Shown: positions 1 through 12,360, numbered from the stretch's first letter. The stretch: 64,000 bases of DNA from Cristatella mucedo (GCA_009760855.2 WPIO01000005.1:322501-386500); one strand, 5' to 3'. Program-made: numbers and translations. Notes: generated by a model not told the origin, from the sequence alone.

Positions 1-1545
1 CCCATTCTACCGTGTAGGCAGCTCAGTAACTTGAGTTACTCGAGCGAGCACCGAGTACACGCAGCAGCAGCGGCATCGAGGAAGCGGCGGCGGCGGCAGC
101 GGTGGCGGCGGGCGAGCGTTTCGTCGCTGGCTCCTGTAAAGATTGCCCCAGCCGGAGCAGATGGGGTGAGGTTTGTGGAAGCGGCGGCTTCCTTGTATCG
201 GCGCCTGTGTGAGCTTACGAATTGCTACGACTGAGCGCCCTAGGCGCCAGCAAAAAGGCATCGCCTGTCTACGTCGTTGATTAGGAGGGACGGCCGACAA
301 CAGGCCGGCTGGAGTCCTTTATTGCCGGGTGAATGGTCTACCGATTCTTTCAGCGCGAGTATTTGGGAAGAGCTTGTAGCAGTTTAGCATGCCTAGCCTG
401 GTGGCGTGCATTGGCGGACCTTTATCGGCGATCTTCTTATGACCGTCGCTGTTTACCCTTCGTCGCGGACAATGAGCGAGGCACTATCCCGGCGCCCGAC
501 GAGTAAGATCAGAGAGCGGCTCGCCGTCGCTTAGGCTTTTGTAATGCTAGGTTTCGTGGCTCAGTAAAATATTTGTCGATCGGTGAGCTGCGCGGGTGAA
601 GCTGCGCGAAGACTGACTTTAATGCCACTATTTCACAGCCGACCTCGATTGCAACGTCAGCCCGTCGATCGGGCAATCGACTGCCTGACCCGATGGCCGA
701 TATCCCCCGTCCCCCCCCCCGCACCAGCCACCAGATCCGAGGCTGCTCAACGAATGCATGCGTCGGTGAGCTAGCGGATTCTGAGCTCAAGTCCTTTGCA
801 GCAAATGCATTGCATGTCCTAGGGCGACAGTCCTTGCAGATGCGTGACTGATGGCGTTCGTGGAGCGTTGGGCGCCTCGAAGCTGCGCCTCGAGCGGTAG
901 GTGCAGCATCTATACTACACCCGGGTTTGGCTACGATAGCGGATCGCGACAGAAGTCAAGAACATCCATACGTTAATAACCATTTCCTGCCACGTTCACG
1001 TTCAACGTAGAGTGCTATGATGCAATGGCACAGCGGACCGCATCTGCAGGCCTAGAGTACCGCTGAAAAACCGTCACTCCGTCAATTGCTTTTTATGCGG
1101 TCTAAACCGAAGATTACGACTTGTGCGATTGCTCTTTGCTGGAATTCGCGATTCGCTACTCATCTCTGGTATCGCCGTCATAATCATAATCGGATTGATT
1201 CATTCGATTCAGCCGTGGATTTCAGCCGGGCTCTAGAGCGGTCTTTACAAAAGAGACACATTTGTGTCTGCAGAGCTCGTCCTTTGGTCTGTAGCTTCGC
1301 TTCGCTACGGCGCCGTTGCAGAACGGATTTCTGTGAGCCATTCACTACCACACCTGCCCATTTCAACGCGTCGCATCTTTGTCGGCTGAAGTCCTTATAT
1401 CAGCAGCCTGCCTTTCCCACTAATCAGCGAGTCTACGGGCAGCATCTACAGGCAACTATAGTCCCACGATTGTTCATTATGGAAACGCATCGTTGACACA
1501 AATTGGGCATTCGGAAGCGTCCTACGAGCGAGTAAGCGCGTGTGT
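1..1545. other. No recognisable feature
   Basis: Open frames here are short and have no family motif, and their composition looks non-coding. No repeat family seen elsewhere in the window was recognised. Confidence 0.5.
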
Positions 1546-1594
1546 TTGCCTGCGTGTGTTCTCGAGCATGTGTGTGTGTGTTTGTGTGTGTGTA

Positions 1595-1640
<46 letters not shown>

Positions 1641-1645
1641 CGTGT
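1546..1645. repeat. (TG)n microsatellite
   Basis: Interrupted TG array with a few TATG and TTTG variants. It lies just before a LINE A 3' end, and a second TG array follows at about 1752-1857. Confidence 0.9.
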
Positions 1646-1659
1646 GTTCTCGCGCATGT

Positions 1660-1752
1660 TACATTTCACTTTACAGCAAATGTAAAGCGCCTAGAGAGAT
1701 TAAGTTCTCTGAGGGCGCTTTATCAAGTGAATTATTATTATTATTATTATTA
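1660..1752 (+). mobile_element. LINE A 3' end with (ATT)n tail
   Basis: The segment carries the family's 3' stem-loop. AAAGCGCC (1684-1691) pairs with GGCGCTTT (1714-1721) around an inner AGAGA/TCTCT pair, and it is followed by TATCAAGTGAATTATTATT and ATT repeats. The same sequence ends several larger LINE A copies. This is a severely 5'-truncated insertion. Confidence 0.75.
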
Positions 1753-1984
1753 TGTGTGTGTGTGTGCCCGAGCTCGTGAGTGCCCTCGCGTGCTCTCGCA
1801 TGTGTGTGTTTGCGTGCGCGCGCGCGTGCGCGCGTGTGTGTGTGTGTGTGTGAGTGAGTGCAAGCGTGCAGGTACTGCTATTTAGAGACCATCGGATGCT
1901 GGATTCTGGAGAACTTTCACGTATCGGATACAAAGACCTCGCAATTTTCGTTGCTAATGCGTTTGGCTGCATACTTGATTTGAT

Positions 1985-2200
1985 GAAACGAAGAGAAAGT
2001 GAGAAGCATAGCAAAGTCAAAGAGAAACTTGGAAGCATAGCTGAGTCAAAGAGAAAGTGAGAGGCATAGCTGAGTCAAAGGACAATCAAAGGGATGGAAA
2101 CCGTACGAGTAGCAGCCCAGGACGGTTGCAGAGTGCGCCAGAGTCGGGGCAGCAGCAGGAGAGAAAATGTCCTCGCAGCGAGAGCTCTAGAAGAAGAGGT
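1985..2200 (-). mobile_element. LINE B fragment with a 29-bp tandem triplication
   Basis: The sequence resembles the complement of the LINE B 3' region seen at 40265-40370. Inside it, a unit with GAAGCATAG recurs at 2003, 2032 and 2061, which gives a period of 29 bases. Confidence 0.5.
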
Positions 2201-3554
2201 CCGCAGACTGGGAACCACCGGTTATCAGCTTCCCTCAGCAGCTAAAGGTCTCTAGGCACACCGACGGAGCAGCTAATTGATTTCCGAGGACGCGTGAGGG
2301 GGCTGAAGTCGGTGCAGTCGTTCAGCTTGGTAGGAAGGAGCTCGTGAGGGCCTTGTGAGTCAATGTAAGAGTTTTGCTTCGCGTTCGCTGATCACCCAGG
2401 AGTCGAAGCAACGCCCTTAGCAACATTGACGCAGTCAGCGTCACATTTATTTAATTTGAAGACTAGCCTAGCCCCCCCCCCTGCATGCAAGCAGTGACAA
2501 TTGTCAATGGCTGTCATCGGAAAATCTACCAAAACTGAGTAGCAATACTCAAAATAGTCCACAATCCTGGGCAGCGATCGAACGCGACTGCTAGCTCTAG
2601 GGAGCTCTCCTTTCAGTAGGTTTCGAATGGGAATAGAGGACGCCTAAATCGCTACAGCAGTCGCACTGCAGCACCTCTAACTATGGCTGCCAAGTCGCTC
2701 TGGCCGTGGGCGTCGGTTATCGCTTCTACACCGAAGGCAGCCAGCTGCATTTGCCATTCAAGCCCTCATATTCAACTTCGGCGATTGATGACGCACCGGA
2801 CATTGGGTCCGGATGTTTGCCAATTTCTTTACGCCGAATGACGGTGGAAACCGAATCTCCCTTCTTCGGAGTGCTGAGTCCTCCGCGAGACTCTCACTCG
2901 CTGAGATGCCTCTCGTAACGCTCGTAACGCGTCAAACGGCGCAGGACCGAGCGTCCGAAGTTCTTCGCCTACGCCCTCTCACCAACGCCAAACTCGCGCG
3001 AGAGCGCGAACCATCGATGCCTCGCTGCCGCCATCGCGATCGTCGTCGCGGGCTTTCCGCAGCCAGCGCGGGTGGCAGAGGCCGGTTGGCGGACGTACAC
3101 AGACTCGAATCTCTTTGAGCGGAGGCGAAGTTTGTGGCCGGGACGCGCGCGAGGCGCTACGAAGCGCATATGCCTGCGCATGCGAATTGCATGACGACGT
3201 CGGCGGGCCTAGCTGGAACTGATCGAGCGACGATCGGGCGTTCGCTGGCGTCGGGTCGCTGCTGCTCCGACGGAGAGGAAGTAGATAGACGAGAGGAGGG
3301 GAGAGTGCGTCCGCACAGGCCGACGGACGGACGGACAGTAAGCTTGGCGATAATGCGGGTCGCTTGACTCGCGCGGCAATCGATCGGTCCAAGCGGGCAG
3401 CCAGCTGAACGCTCGGCGCGTCGGTCGGTGAAGGAGGAGAGCTGACTTGTACGCGTCGAGCATTCTGGGAAATGGAGTGCGCCACTCACGCAATTCGGGC
3501 AATTCGCTTCCAGACGCTGAGCCGAGTCATCGAGCGGTTCCGCTGCTCGGCCTT
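2201..3554. other. No recognisable gene; CpG-rich from about 2880
   Basis: Short overlapping frames on both strands are all Arg/Ala/Ser-rich, as expected from GC-rich non-coding DNA. No splice-bounded domain was seen. Confidence 0.4.
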
Positions 3555-3617
3555 CGCTCGGCGAGCGCAGCCCGTAGCAGCGCTAGCCGCTCTGCTACGG
3601 GCTGCGCTCGCCGAGCG
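3555..3617. repeat. 26-bp perfect inverted repeat (hairpin)
   Basis: Arms 3555-3580 and 3592-3617 are exact reverse complements (from CGCTCGGCGAGCGCAG to GTAGCAG), separated by 11 bases. The spacer also starts and ends with complementary bases (CG..CG, AGCG/CGCT). It is not part of any repeat family recognised here. Confidence 0.95.
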
Positions 3618-4834
3618 CGTCGACGTTCTCTTTCGGTTGCGCCGCTTTTTTCGGGTGCAACGAAGGCAGCCGCAGGCCAAGCTGATTGAGCGAAAATAGA
3701 TAGGAAATCGGCAGCGCGAAGCATAAATTTCTGATGAGTTTTGTGGTACACAGTGGGTATAATGCATGCACCGGATTTCATGCTGCAGCGCAAGTGCGTG
3801 CTCGTGCAATCGGCTATGCAGCGATCGCACCTCACGGTTCGTAGCGGTATTGACGGCGGCGGAGCCAGAGAGACAGAGGGGCATTCCCCTTACCGCGGTG
3901 TAGCGAACTGAGCCACCCATATTCCTACGCCTCGCGTCCGTCGCCAAGGAGGAAATTATGTCTTCGTACGTTTATTGCACAAGACCGCGCCCAGCAATTG
4001 CCATGTTGATACCACAGCTGCTTTGTAGACTCGGAAAACGAAAGCGATTCTCGCTCGGGTTCTTTCATTTCGTTTGGATTTTTCCTACCATCCGCTTCGC
4101 GCCCCCTCCTCAGAAGCCCAGTAGAGTCTTTCGAGGCGGGGATTGGCGGCTGGAGCTACCGGGTTTCTTAGTAGAAGGAGCTAGCTGGATTAGATTAGCG
4201 GTTCTGGGCGATCGCCACTTGACGAGCCTGCGGTGTCAGATCTAACGCGTTTCTCCAGAGCGGTTCTATCATTTCTGCATCGACGGGGCAAAGAAAGCTG
4301 CTAGGTCGGTGCGAAATCGGCGCTGCAGCCGACGCTGGTGATTTAAACAGCCATAGAGTAGAGGGGCTAGAGAAAGCCTTTCTAGAAAACGCTGTTCGTG
4401 CAAACAGAGTGAGAACAAAGTGAGAACAGGACGCCGTATGGATGGACAGGACGCCATATGCAAGGATGAAGAGCGCAGCGTCGCGCGACAAACAACGATG
4501 CAAAAACCCGCGGCCGTCGTGACGTCTCGACCACTCGCTCCTCCTGACGGGCGGGGGGGGGGGGAGGGGGTGATAGCCTATCGTCGCCACGCCGACGAAC
4601 CAGCTTGCGTGCACCCCCCCCCGTCGAGCCACCGAACGTTGTACGTACGGCCCTCTCCTCGTGCTAGCTTCGCTACTGTGTCGCAACGTGCCGCTTGCCG
4701 GCGAACATCGCCGTGGACCTGTCTGGGCCCGCCGTTCAACTCCAGTTGTCAGCCTTCGGTAGCTACTGGTAAGCATCACCCTCAGAAAAAACACTCGAAA
4801 AATATGATTCATCTGTACTTCATTCGTATGGCGC

Positions 4835-4945
4835 CCCAAAAGAACTCGATCTACAATCAGGAGCTCGACATGTGCCCCCAGGCCCTAGCCCATGACCTTG
4901 GTCGTTGAAGGCGAGCACCTTACCCCAGGGCCAAATCAGGGCGAC
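4835..4945 (-). mobile_element. S1 SINE, degraded
   Basis: On the minus strand it shows the S1 order: a head with AAGGTGCTCGCCTTCAACGA, then the box B region near GGTCATGGGCTAGGGCC, then GATTGTAGATCGAGTTCTTT. Drift is heavy, so it is an old copy. Confidence 0.6.
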
Positions 4946-5736
4946 CTTTCTCATCCGATCTTCTCCAGGGACGCAGCATCGATTGACCTAAAACGAACTC
5001 AGTGCGAGTACAGCACCAAGTAAAGCAGTGAAGAAAATCAGAGAGGGGGCCCAAGTGATGGACCCATAGCCCCCCCATAGCCGAAAAAGCAAAAGAAGCC
5101 GAAATGCTACTGCTTCAGCCCGCGGCGTTACCGCACATGACGTGGCATCCTGTCGACACTCGATACGAAGCAAAGAAAGAACTCCTGCCCGTTCGTTGCA
5201 ATCAAACGACAGAAGAAGACTGAGAGAAGATACAAAGATAAACTGAGATTACTAGACGACGAAAAAGGAAAATAAAAAACAGACGACGCCGACCGAACTT
5301 CACAAATTACCAAGCCGGCCAGCCCTTCATGGTCGTGCATATCGAACCCGTAACAACGTGCCTGGGTGAACGGCTTTCGTGGTTTCAGTATGATCGCACG
5401 CTCGTCACGTCCTCTGTTAGTATGCTTTGCCAACAAAATTTGGTTCCGCGATCATTGCCATTCTGCCACCATAGAACGATGACTCTATAAGCAACAAATC
5501 ACCGAATTGACCCACAGGAGTCAATACATATCATCACATTTCTCTGTTGACCCAGAAGGGTCACTAACCATGCAGACAGATACCTCAATCTCCTAAAATA
5601 AGCATGCGCATGCGTGCACTTTGATGACGCCATGGACAAATGCAGATCATGACCTGTGACATCGGAGATTGGCTGGGAGATCGCAATGCGGCCCCAAACT
5701 CGAGCAAACCGTATCCACGTCGAAGTCTTCAATATC

Positions 5737-5740
<4 letters not shown>
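4946..5740. other. No recognisable feature
   Basis: Intergenic sequence with no domain-bearing frame or known repeat. Confidence 0.4.

Positions 5741-5741
<1 letters not shown>

Positions 5742-5820
<79 letters not shown>
5742..5820. repeat. (TA)n microsatellite
   Basis: Near-perfect AT dinucleotide array of about 79 bases. Confidence 0.97.
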
Positions 5821-5825
<5 letters not shown>

Positions 5826-6234
5826 GTGACTGAACAGGACAGTATTTTGCTATTCACGTAAACACCCGATTACTAACTAGATTCATGAAGACACGCACGA
5901 TATGAGCTTGAACTTCATGATACGGCCACATAAAGTGTTAATAAAATATTCGAGCCGTTAAAATATGGGATAAATCAAAACTGATTAGATCAACCGCGGG
6001 TAAAGGAAGCTGTAACTAATGAGGGTCTCGCAGACATAACAGCAGGTCTGGCTGGACAGCTACAGCCGTGAGCACCTCCTTTAGGACCCCGTGGAAGCTG
6101 ACAGCCCCTTTCGGCTGGCTACAGGGCTTCCAGATAGGTCTATCAGCAGTGACGGAGCCAGGAATTTAAGGTAGGGGGCAAGCGTTGCCGACGCTGATCA
6201 GCACAGTGGAAATCGCAAGTCTTTTAAAATATTT

Positions 6235-6865
6235 CTTTGCTTAAAGACCGTTGGCGACAGAAGCTTTTGCTCTTCGGGTCCTACACTGTGAAACTTACTT
6301 CCAAAATTCTTGCGAACATCTACTCTCCTGCTGCCGACTATAGGACATCCTAAAACAACGCACCTATTCCTGACAGCATTTAGTGGGTTCCTGCGATTCG
6401 TCCTTTATGTGCTTATGCTTGCTGACACTGTGCATGCTGCTGCTAACCACACTTGCATGCTGATCCAATGCATGTCACCCAAACCTTGCTATTCTTGCTG
6501 TTTTTTGAGCATTCCACCGTTAACCGTTCGATCGCGCTTCCTTTGCAGCAATTGTGAATCGCATAGAAAGAGATTGAGCTCTCTGAGGGGGCTGTATCAA
6601 ATGAATTAGTATTATCATCCTATCCAGCGGTCCTGAGCTGCTACTTCCATGCTACTAACTACCTCAATTGCTCTCCTGACTCGGGTATGGTTCTCAATTT
6701 CTCTTCGTTGCTCTGAGACGAAGTCTGTTGACTGACGAATGCGCACCGAAAGCCGCTCGGGCTTTGCAGTGCGCGCTACACACAAAACTCACCTACGTAG
6801 CACTCACATTTTCTCTGTGGCCTTATGGACTTACAGACGGAGATGCATTGCTTGACATTGACACT
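6235..6865 (+). mobile_element. LINE B 3' fragment, interrupted by a LINE A insertion
   Basis: 6235-6345 matches the LINE B segment at about 48966-49070 (AAAGACCGTTGGCGAC then AAGCTTT). 6623-6865 matches 49083-49300 (GCGGTCCTGAGCTGCTACTT and onwards). The two parts are contiguous in the 49 kb copy, so 6353-6615 was inserted later. Confidence 0.85.
6353..6615 (+). mobile_element. 5'-truncated LINE A, nested in LINE B, with 7-bp target duplication
   Basis: The sequence matches the complement of the 3' region of the LINE A copy at 30405-30670. It ends with the family stem-loop and GAATTAGTATTAT. CATCCTA flanks it on both sides (6346-6352 and 6616-6622), a target-site duplication. Confidence 0.85.
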
Positions 6866-6904
6866 GGACACGTGTACGGAGGCCGCACAGATATTGAAAG
6901 CATG

Positions 6905-7075
6905 TGATGATGGCCTAGCAGTGAAGGTGCTCGCCTTTAACCACCGACGTCAAAATGAACGAATTTGACGACCGATCTCGTGGGCTCGAGCCCCTTGGCG
7001 GCATAAGCGTAGCGTCTGAATAGAGATTAAGTTCTCTCAGAGCGCCATATAAATGAATCGTATATGTTTTTATGG
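6905..7075 (+). mobile_element. S1 SINE
   Basis: It has the tRNA-like head (AAGGTGCTCGCC), a box B-like CGTGGGCTCGAGCCCC, and the LINE A-like tail (AATAGAGATTAAGTTCTCTC then GCGCCATATAAATGAAT). Confidence 0.8.
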
Positions 7076-7682
7076 TCTCTTCATTCGTCACCATCGCGGC
7101 CATTTCTTTCTCAACATACATGAGCGTGGCGTCGTAGAGGTGGTCCGCACCCACCGTCACTCGTAGGCGTCTCGATAAGTTTTAATACCCTGAGCGCACG
7201 TTCCGGCCATGGCAATAAACATTGGCACAGTCAGAGTAAGTCCCACCTGCTTGGTCATAGCTGACCACAGCTCGACCGGCCTTGACCTGCATGACTGCCG
7301 TGTCTATAGGTAAGCGTCTTGGCATTCTTCGGTGCCGACTCGCAACTTCTTTCGCTATGAAAGCGATCAAGCTACCCTGTCCCAAGACGATCGATTGTAT
7401 CGCCAGTAACGAAGCTGGCGACGGCTGCCGCTGCCGTCACGTGACCTCTTCTACGTGCTCTCCACTGAGGGCCAGCTGGCCGAGAAGGATGCCATGAAGG
7501 CTTATTGCCACCGCCCTGACGCGCTCTGGTTCCTAGTTAGTCTCTCTGGGCGGAACCGAAAGGCCTCTAGAATCCTCTGGTCAAGGAGCTGCGGGCAAAA
7601 CTTACATTTTGCATCAGCTCAGTATGCTGCTAAGTTGTGATGACTTACGGCGACTCGCCGTAGCGAAGTTGACTTGACGATG
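7076..7682. other. No recognisable feature
   Basis: Moderate open frames on both strands have no known motif and no splice support. Confidence 0.4.
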
Positions 7683-7735
7683 TATAGTGCCTAGAAAGAG
7701 ATTGAGTTCTCTGAGGACGCTATAGGAAATGCATA
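7683..7735 (+). mobile_element. LINE A 3' end fragment
   Basis: It carries GTGCCTAGAAAGAGATTGAG and TTCTCTGAGGACGCTATAGG, a drifted version of the LINE A 3' stem-loop. Confidence 0.6.
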
Positions 7736-8310
7736 ATTATCATTTTTATTTTTGGCTGTTAACACTCGGCCACGTCGTTTCCGGTTGTTCCAGTGCGAGA
7801 CCGCCGTCGGTGAGGCCAACGTGAGCGCGAAGTCGTTAGCCTTTAGCCCGAACCCTACCCGGCCCCCTCCCCCCGAAAGCGCAGAAGGGGCCACCGGAAG
7901 TAGAGAGCGACTCTGAAGGCTTGCGGGGCCGCGTACGTTCGCTGTGCGAATTTTGAAGGTATTTCTTCGAAACGGGCAGCCCTTTTTTGCAGACGGGGCT
8001 TTACAAGCTGCTGGTGCGGGAGGGCGAGCCTCCATCTCTCACTTGCAGCGAAGCGTCGGTTTCCGGATGGGGCTACTGCTTTCATTTCTAAGGGTGGGAT
8101 CGCATTTTTAGGCCTCGCTAAAGATGCAATCGCTTCAGACACAAGTCCCCCAGAGGTTATATCTGTGGAATGATGCGAAGCCTTCGGCGCGAAGGGGCTC
8201 TCCTTCGCTACGCTTCGGGCTCTCCCGAGTTTGAGTAAACGAGTTCTTTTTTGAGACAAGTCGTTCTACTGAGATGCAGCGAGTCTTCGGGGGAAGCACG
8301 AGCTTACAAG
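7736..8310. other. No recognisable feature
   Basis: No recognised repeat or domain. Confidence 0.4.
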
Positions 8311-8466
8311 TAAGGCTTGGCTAAGTGGTTAAGGTGCTCGCCTCGACCGAGGTCGAGGTGAATGCATTTTATGGTCGAGGTCGTGGGCTCGAGCCCCGCG
8401 GCATAAGTGAAGTGCCTGAATAGAGATTAAGTTCAATTATGGTGCTATAGTAATGAATTTTATTTA
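8311..8466 (+). mobile_element. S1 SINE, well preserved
   Basis: Box A-like TGGCTAAGTGGTTAAGG is near 8318 and box B-like GTGGGCTCGAGCC near 8383. It ends with AGTGCCTGAATAGAGATTAA and a GCTATAGTAATGAATTTTAT tail shared with LINE A. It is a tRNA-derived SINE and lacks the cloverleaf of a functional tRNA. Confidence 0.85.
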
Positions 8467-8476
8467 TTTATATTAC

Positions 8477-8645
8477 AGCCGTGATGGCACACTAGGTAAG
8501 GCGGTTGCTTTCACGACCTCGGTCCCAAGGTCGTGGGTTCGATTCCTGCGGTGGGCGATCCTTTATCGCCACTGCAAGCGGTGGTGATAGCCGTAAAGGC
8601 TCTTCTGTCGCTATACAAGAAGAGGCTGTTTAATCAGCTAGGTTA
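8477..8645 (+). mobile_element. S2 SINE, well preserved
   Basis: It starts GTGATGGCACACTAGGTAAG (box A region) and has a perfect box B, GGTTCGATTCC, near 8536. The body is GTGGGCGATCC, TATCGCCACTGCAAGCGGTG and TAAAGGCTCTTCTGTCGC, ending TTTAATCAGCTA. It lies right behind an S1 copy in the same orientation. The tail differs from S1, so its partner LINE is different and was not seen. Confidence 0.87.
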
Positions 8646-9794
8646 AAAAGTTGTAATAAAATAAAAAGAGAGCGAGCGACCTTTATCACTCTTGCCACGT
8701 CGCATTCATACGCGTGCAGAAAGAGGGCGCGGACGCGACTTACCGCCAGGGTGCGGGGCAGTTTGGAGGGGTGCGCTGCGACGGGTTCGCACAGGCAGCT
8801 AGTTAGTTGAAAACCTCGCGGGCGTCAGCCGTCCTCCACGGTCGGGTGCGAAAAGGCGAGCGTAGACACGTGACTTAGCCCTACGATCGGGCGGCTCACT
8901 TTTGGCGCGGAGCGTCGGCTCTCTGTCGAAGCGGGGAATGGTGCGCGGCTATAGCGAGGCCATACAGCCTCGTTCTGGGCAGCAGTGCGCCTTCGGCTTG
9001 CCGCCTCGACGCCTCCCATCGAAGGGAGGCCGCCAATTTGATTGCCAGGCTGTGCCACCAGTCTCCACGAACTCCTGCCGCCTCCCCTCGGCCTCCCAGA
9101 GCGCCTCTCGGCAGCGGAGCGCCTCTCGGGCTTCAGGCTCCCCACGCGGGACGCAGCGAGATCTTTTTGGACGACATTTCGTAAACGCTGGCTTCCGAGC
9201 GCGCGCGCCACTTCGATGCAGACGTTCGGACTCTCCAAAAATGGCGTCTGACCTGACTTTTTAGAAAGGCTGTTGAGCCTGTATATTCGGGTGCTCCGTC
9301 GGTTCGCCGAATCGGAGTCTACTTCCGGACGAGATTAGCGCTTCTTCCCAAATGATGCTTCGCACGATCCGGGCACGCTCAGCCTCGCGGTCTCGCTCTC
9401 CGCTGAAGAGGGCCACCACACTCATTAGAGGATGCTAAAAAAAGGGGCGGTTTGTACCACTACCCCTCAGCGCTTCAGTTCCGAGCCCGGTCGGTGTCAG
9501 GGTATGGAGATGTAGCCATTGCTTGGCCGCTGCAGCTTGTGAGGCTCTAACTCGCAAACTTCAACCAATCGCGGCACAGCCCGCCTTCCAGTTATTGGCT
9601 TTAGCTACTTGCTTCAGCCGATTGCAGAGCTGCCGGCCACTCGTTTCTGTGAGGTCCGGAAATGTGTGTCCATCCGGACCGCGGCCAGCCAAAATAAAGT
9701 TTGAATACGTGTAACCAACAGTACGTTTGCTGCTGAGCAAGACGCACATATCCTGGATCAAATACTTCCTATAAAATATAAATATAGTTTATTA
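8646..9794. other. No recognisable gene
   Basis: GC-rich stretch with overlapping Arg/Ser-rich frames on both strands, no domain and no splice support. CCAAAATAAAGTTTGAATAC at about 9689 contains a polyadenylation-like hexamer but has no gene in front of it. Confidence 0.4.
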
Positions 9795-9945
9795 GTTTAG
9801 TGCCGTAGTTAAACTCAATCTCTATTCAGGTGCTTCACATATGCCACTGGGCTCTAGCCCACGACTTCGGTCATCAAATACATTCACCTTGACCTTGGTT
9901 TAAGGTGAGCGCCTTAACCTCCGGGGCACCTTACGATCCACATGT
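9795..9945 (-). mobile_element. S1 SINE
   Basis: The complement shows AAGGCGCTCACC, the box B region CGTGGGCTAGAGCCC, and the tail GTGAAGCACCTGAATAGAGA then TTGAGTTTAACTACGG. Confidence 0.75.
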
Positions 9946-10515
9946 TAAAAGATTGCCAGTAAAAGATTCAACCTCGCGAATTGGTGTAAGGTGAATACGA
10001 CCCCGATGAGGCTCGAAGCAACAAAGCACACCCGACGGAACGCGGCGGCCCAATTCTGCAATTCCGCGAAGGCCTCAAAGGTGGATTTCGAACGCGCCCT
10101 CCATCGGTGCCTGCGTGCTATACAGCCTCGGTCCTTATAAGCGGGATGCTTATCAAAGGACGCAGCCATAAATACACCTCAAAGGGTCAGACCATAAACA
10201 GACATCAAAGGGTAGTCCCCCCCAAGCCATCGATAGCCATCATTCTACGGGCTCTCCCGTAAGCAGACATTAAAGGGCTGCAAGATGGCCGAAACATGTA
10301 CATGAAGCCACAATCGGCTCTGAACGACGCTAAACGGCGAAAACTTAGAGAACTCGCCGCAGCGAGTCGCCCAAGTATTTTTATAGCAATCAAGATACTT
10401 CGCTCCCGGTAGCTCTGGCGCTGATGCTCGGTGGGGCTCGTCCCAAAGAGCAATACTGACGGAGTCATTAGCCTTCTCTACCCCCCCATCGAAAGCCCGA
10501 GAGGAACTCGAGCCG
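9946..10515. other. No recognisable feature
   Basis: Some short segments repeat loosely (ATAAACAGACATCAAAGGG near 10193, and related runs at 10175 and 10261), but no gene or known element was found. Confidence 0.4.
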
Positions 10516-10517
10516 CA

Positions 10518-11088
<571 letters not shown>

Positions 11089-12190
11089 GCTCGTCGGACC
11101 GGCGCTGGCTGCAGCCCTGAGGGCGTCGCCAGTCCACGGCTGCCGCCGCCGCCCAGTCCGGACTCGCCGAGGTTGCGGTCTTCGTTGACGTAGGCGTGCC
11201 ATCGGCGCAGCCAATCGGAGCGGTCTGTAGCGGCAGCCGGTCTCGAAAAGCCGTTCGTGGTAGCGTTGCATTTTGGGCAGTCCTCTGCGAGCGTATAAGT
11301 TGCACCGCTGCCCCCCATAGACGATCGGCTCGGTTCGACCAGCAGCCGATTCTAAGCTCGATATTAATTAATTGAGCGCGATTAATTCCTCGCGCTCCCC
11401 CTCCCCCGCGATGTTGGCCGCGGTAGTTTTCGATGCGAAGACGCTCTTGCCCCAACGGAGCTGCGAAGCGCCGCAGGAGATCGCCCGCTCGACGTCCCGG
11501 GCCAACTGAGGTACAAAATGGTGCCAAACTATGCCTCCGCCGCCCGACCGGTGCGACTGGCCACCTCTGACACTTAGCCGCAGGAAGTCGCCAAAGGCTG
11601 CGAACATCCGGTCGCGTCATTCCCAGTTGCTCTAGTGCTTTGTGCCATCGAGGGGGACCAAATGAGAAAAAAAGAAATTTACTGAGCCCTTAGTCCCTTT
11701 CCCCGAAAGGCCCAGGAGATGTGGACTAATGGAGTGACGACTCGGCAGGCGCGTCGGGCGGTGCGCCCCCGAGGCTCGCCCGTTCGAAATGCTCCTCCAG
11801 AAGGGGGAGACAACTCTTTTAGATGGAATGTGTCAGGACGCTCGAGCGAGGAGGCAGCGGCTGCGGCGCGAAAGTTTAGCGCAGTCTCTAGTCGTTTCAA
11901 GAAGAAGCTCGTACTGCTTCGGCATAGAGGTAAACAAAATGTCATAAGTTATAAAATAATAATAATAATAAAAACTTATCGGTAAAAAATGTGAGAAGGT
12001 ACTACAAACATGTTAGACCCCTCGAAATTAATTCCAAAGCGCAGTCCCGTCCGGCAAATCCTTTCTAGCCGCATCTACAAAAAATTGGCGGTGGACGCTG
12101 CGGACCTGCAGGAGAAACGATGTGTCGCTGCGCGCCGAACGCGAACGCCCTAAAAAGCCCCTGAGTGAGTAGAAAGTAGCTCACTGAGCG
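11089..12190. other. No recognisable gene
   Basis: GC-rich non-repetitive sequence. Frames running in from the adjacent GA array are not believable as genes. Confidence 0.4.
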
Positions 12191-12194
12191 GTGC

Positions 12195-12360
12195 GAGGCG
12201 CGATAGCTCAGGACTTAAGGTGCTCGCTATTCACGACCGAGGTCGTGGGCTCAAATTCTGCAGTTGGGTGATTCCTGTTTGCCAATTGCATGCGGTTATG
12301 ACAGCCGATAAGGCTCTTCTGCCGGATTACAAACGAGGCTATTAAATCGTCTAAGATTCG
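12195..12360 (+). mobile_element. S2 SINE, diverged
   Basis: GCGCGATAGCTCAGG head, CGAGGTCGTGGGCTC box B region, then GATTCC, TGCGGTTATGACAGCCGAT and AAGGCTCTTCTGCC as in other S2 copies. The head resembles a different tRNA from that of the 8477 copy. Confidence 0.75.

Noticed and set aside
8477-8560. Possible tRNA gene with a perfect B box
   Set aside because: The sequence continues into a repeated body and tail found at 23652 and elsewhere, and no cloverleaf with an anticodon arm forms. It is a SINE head.
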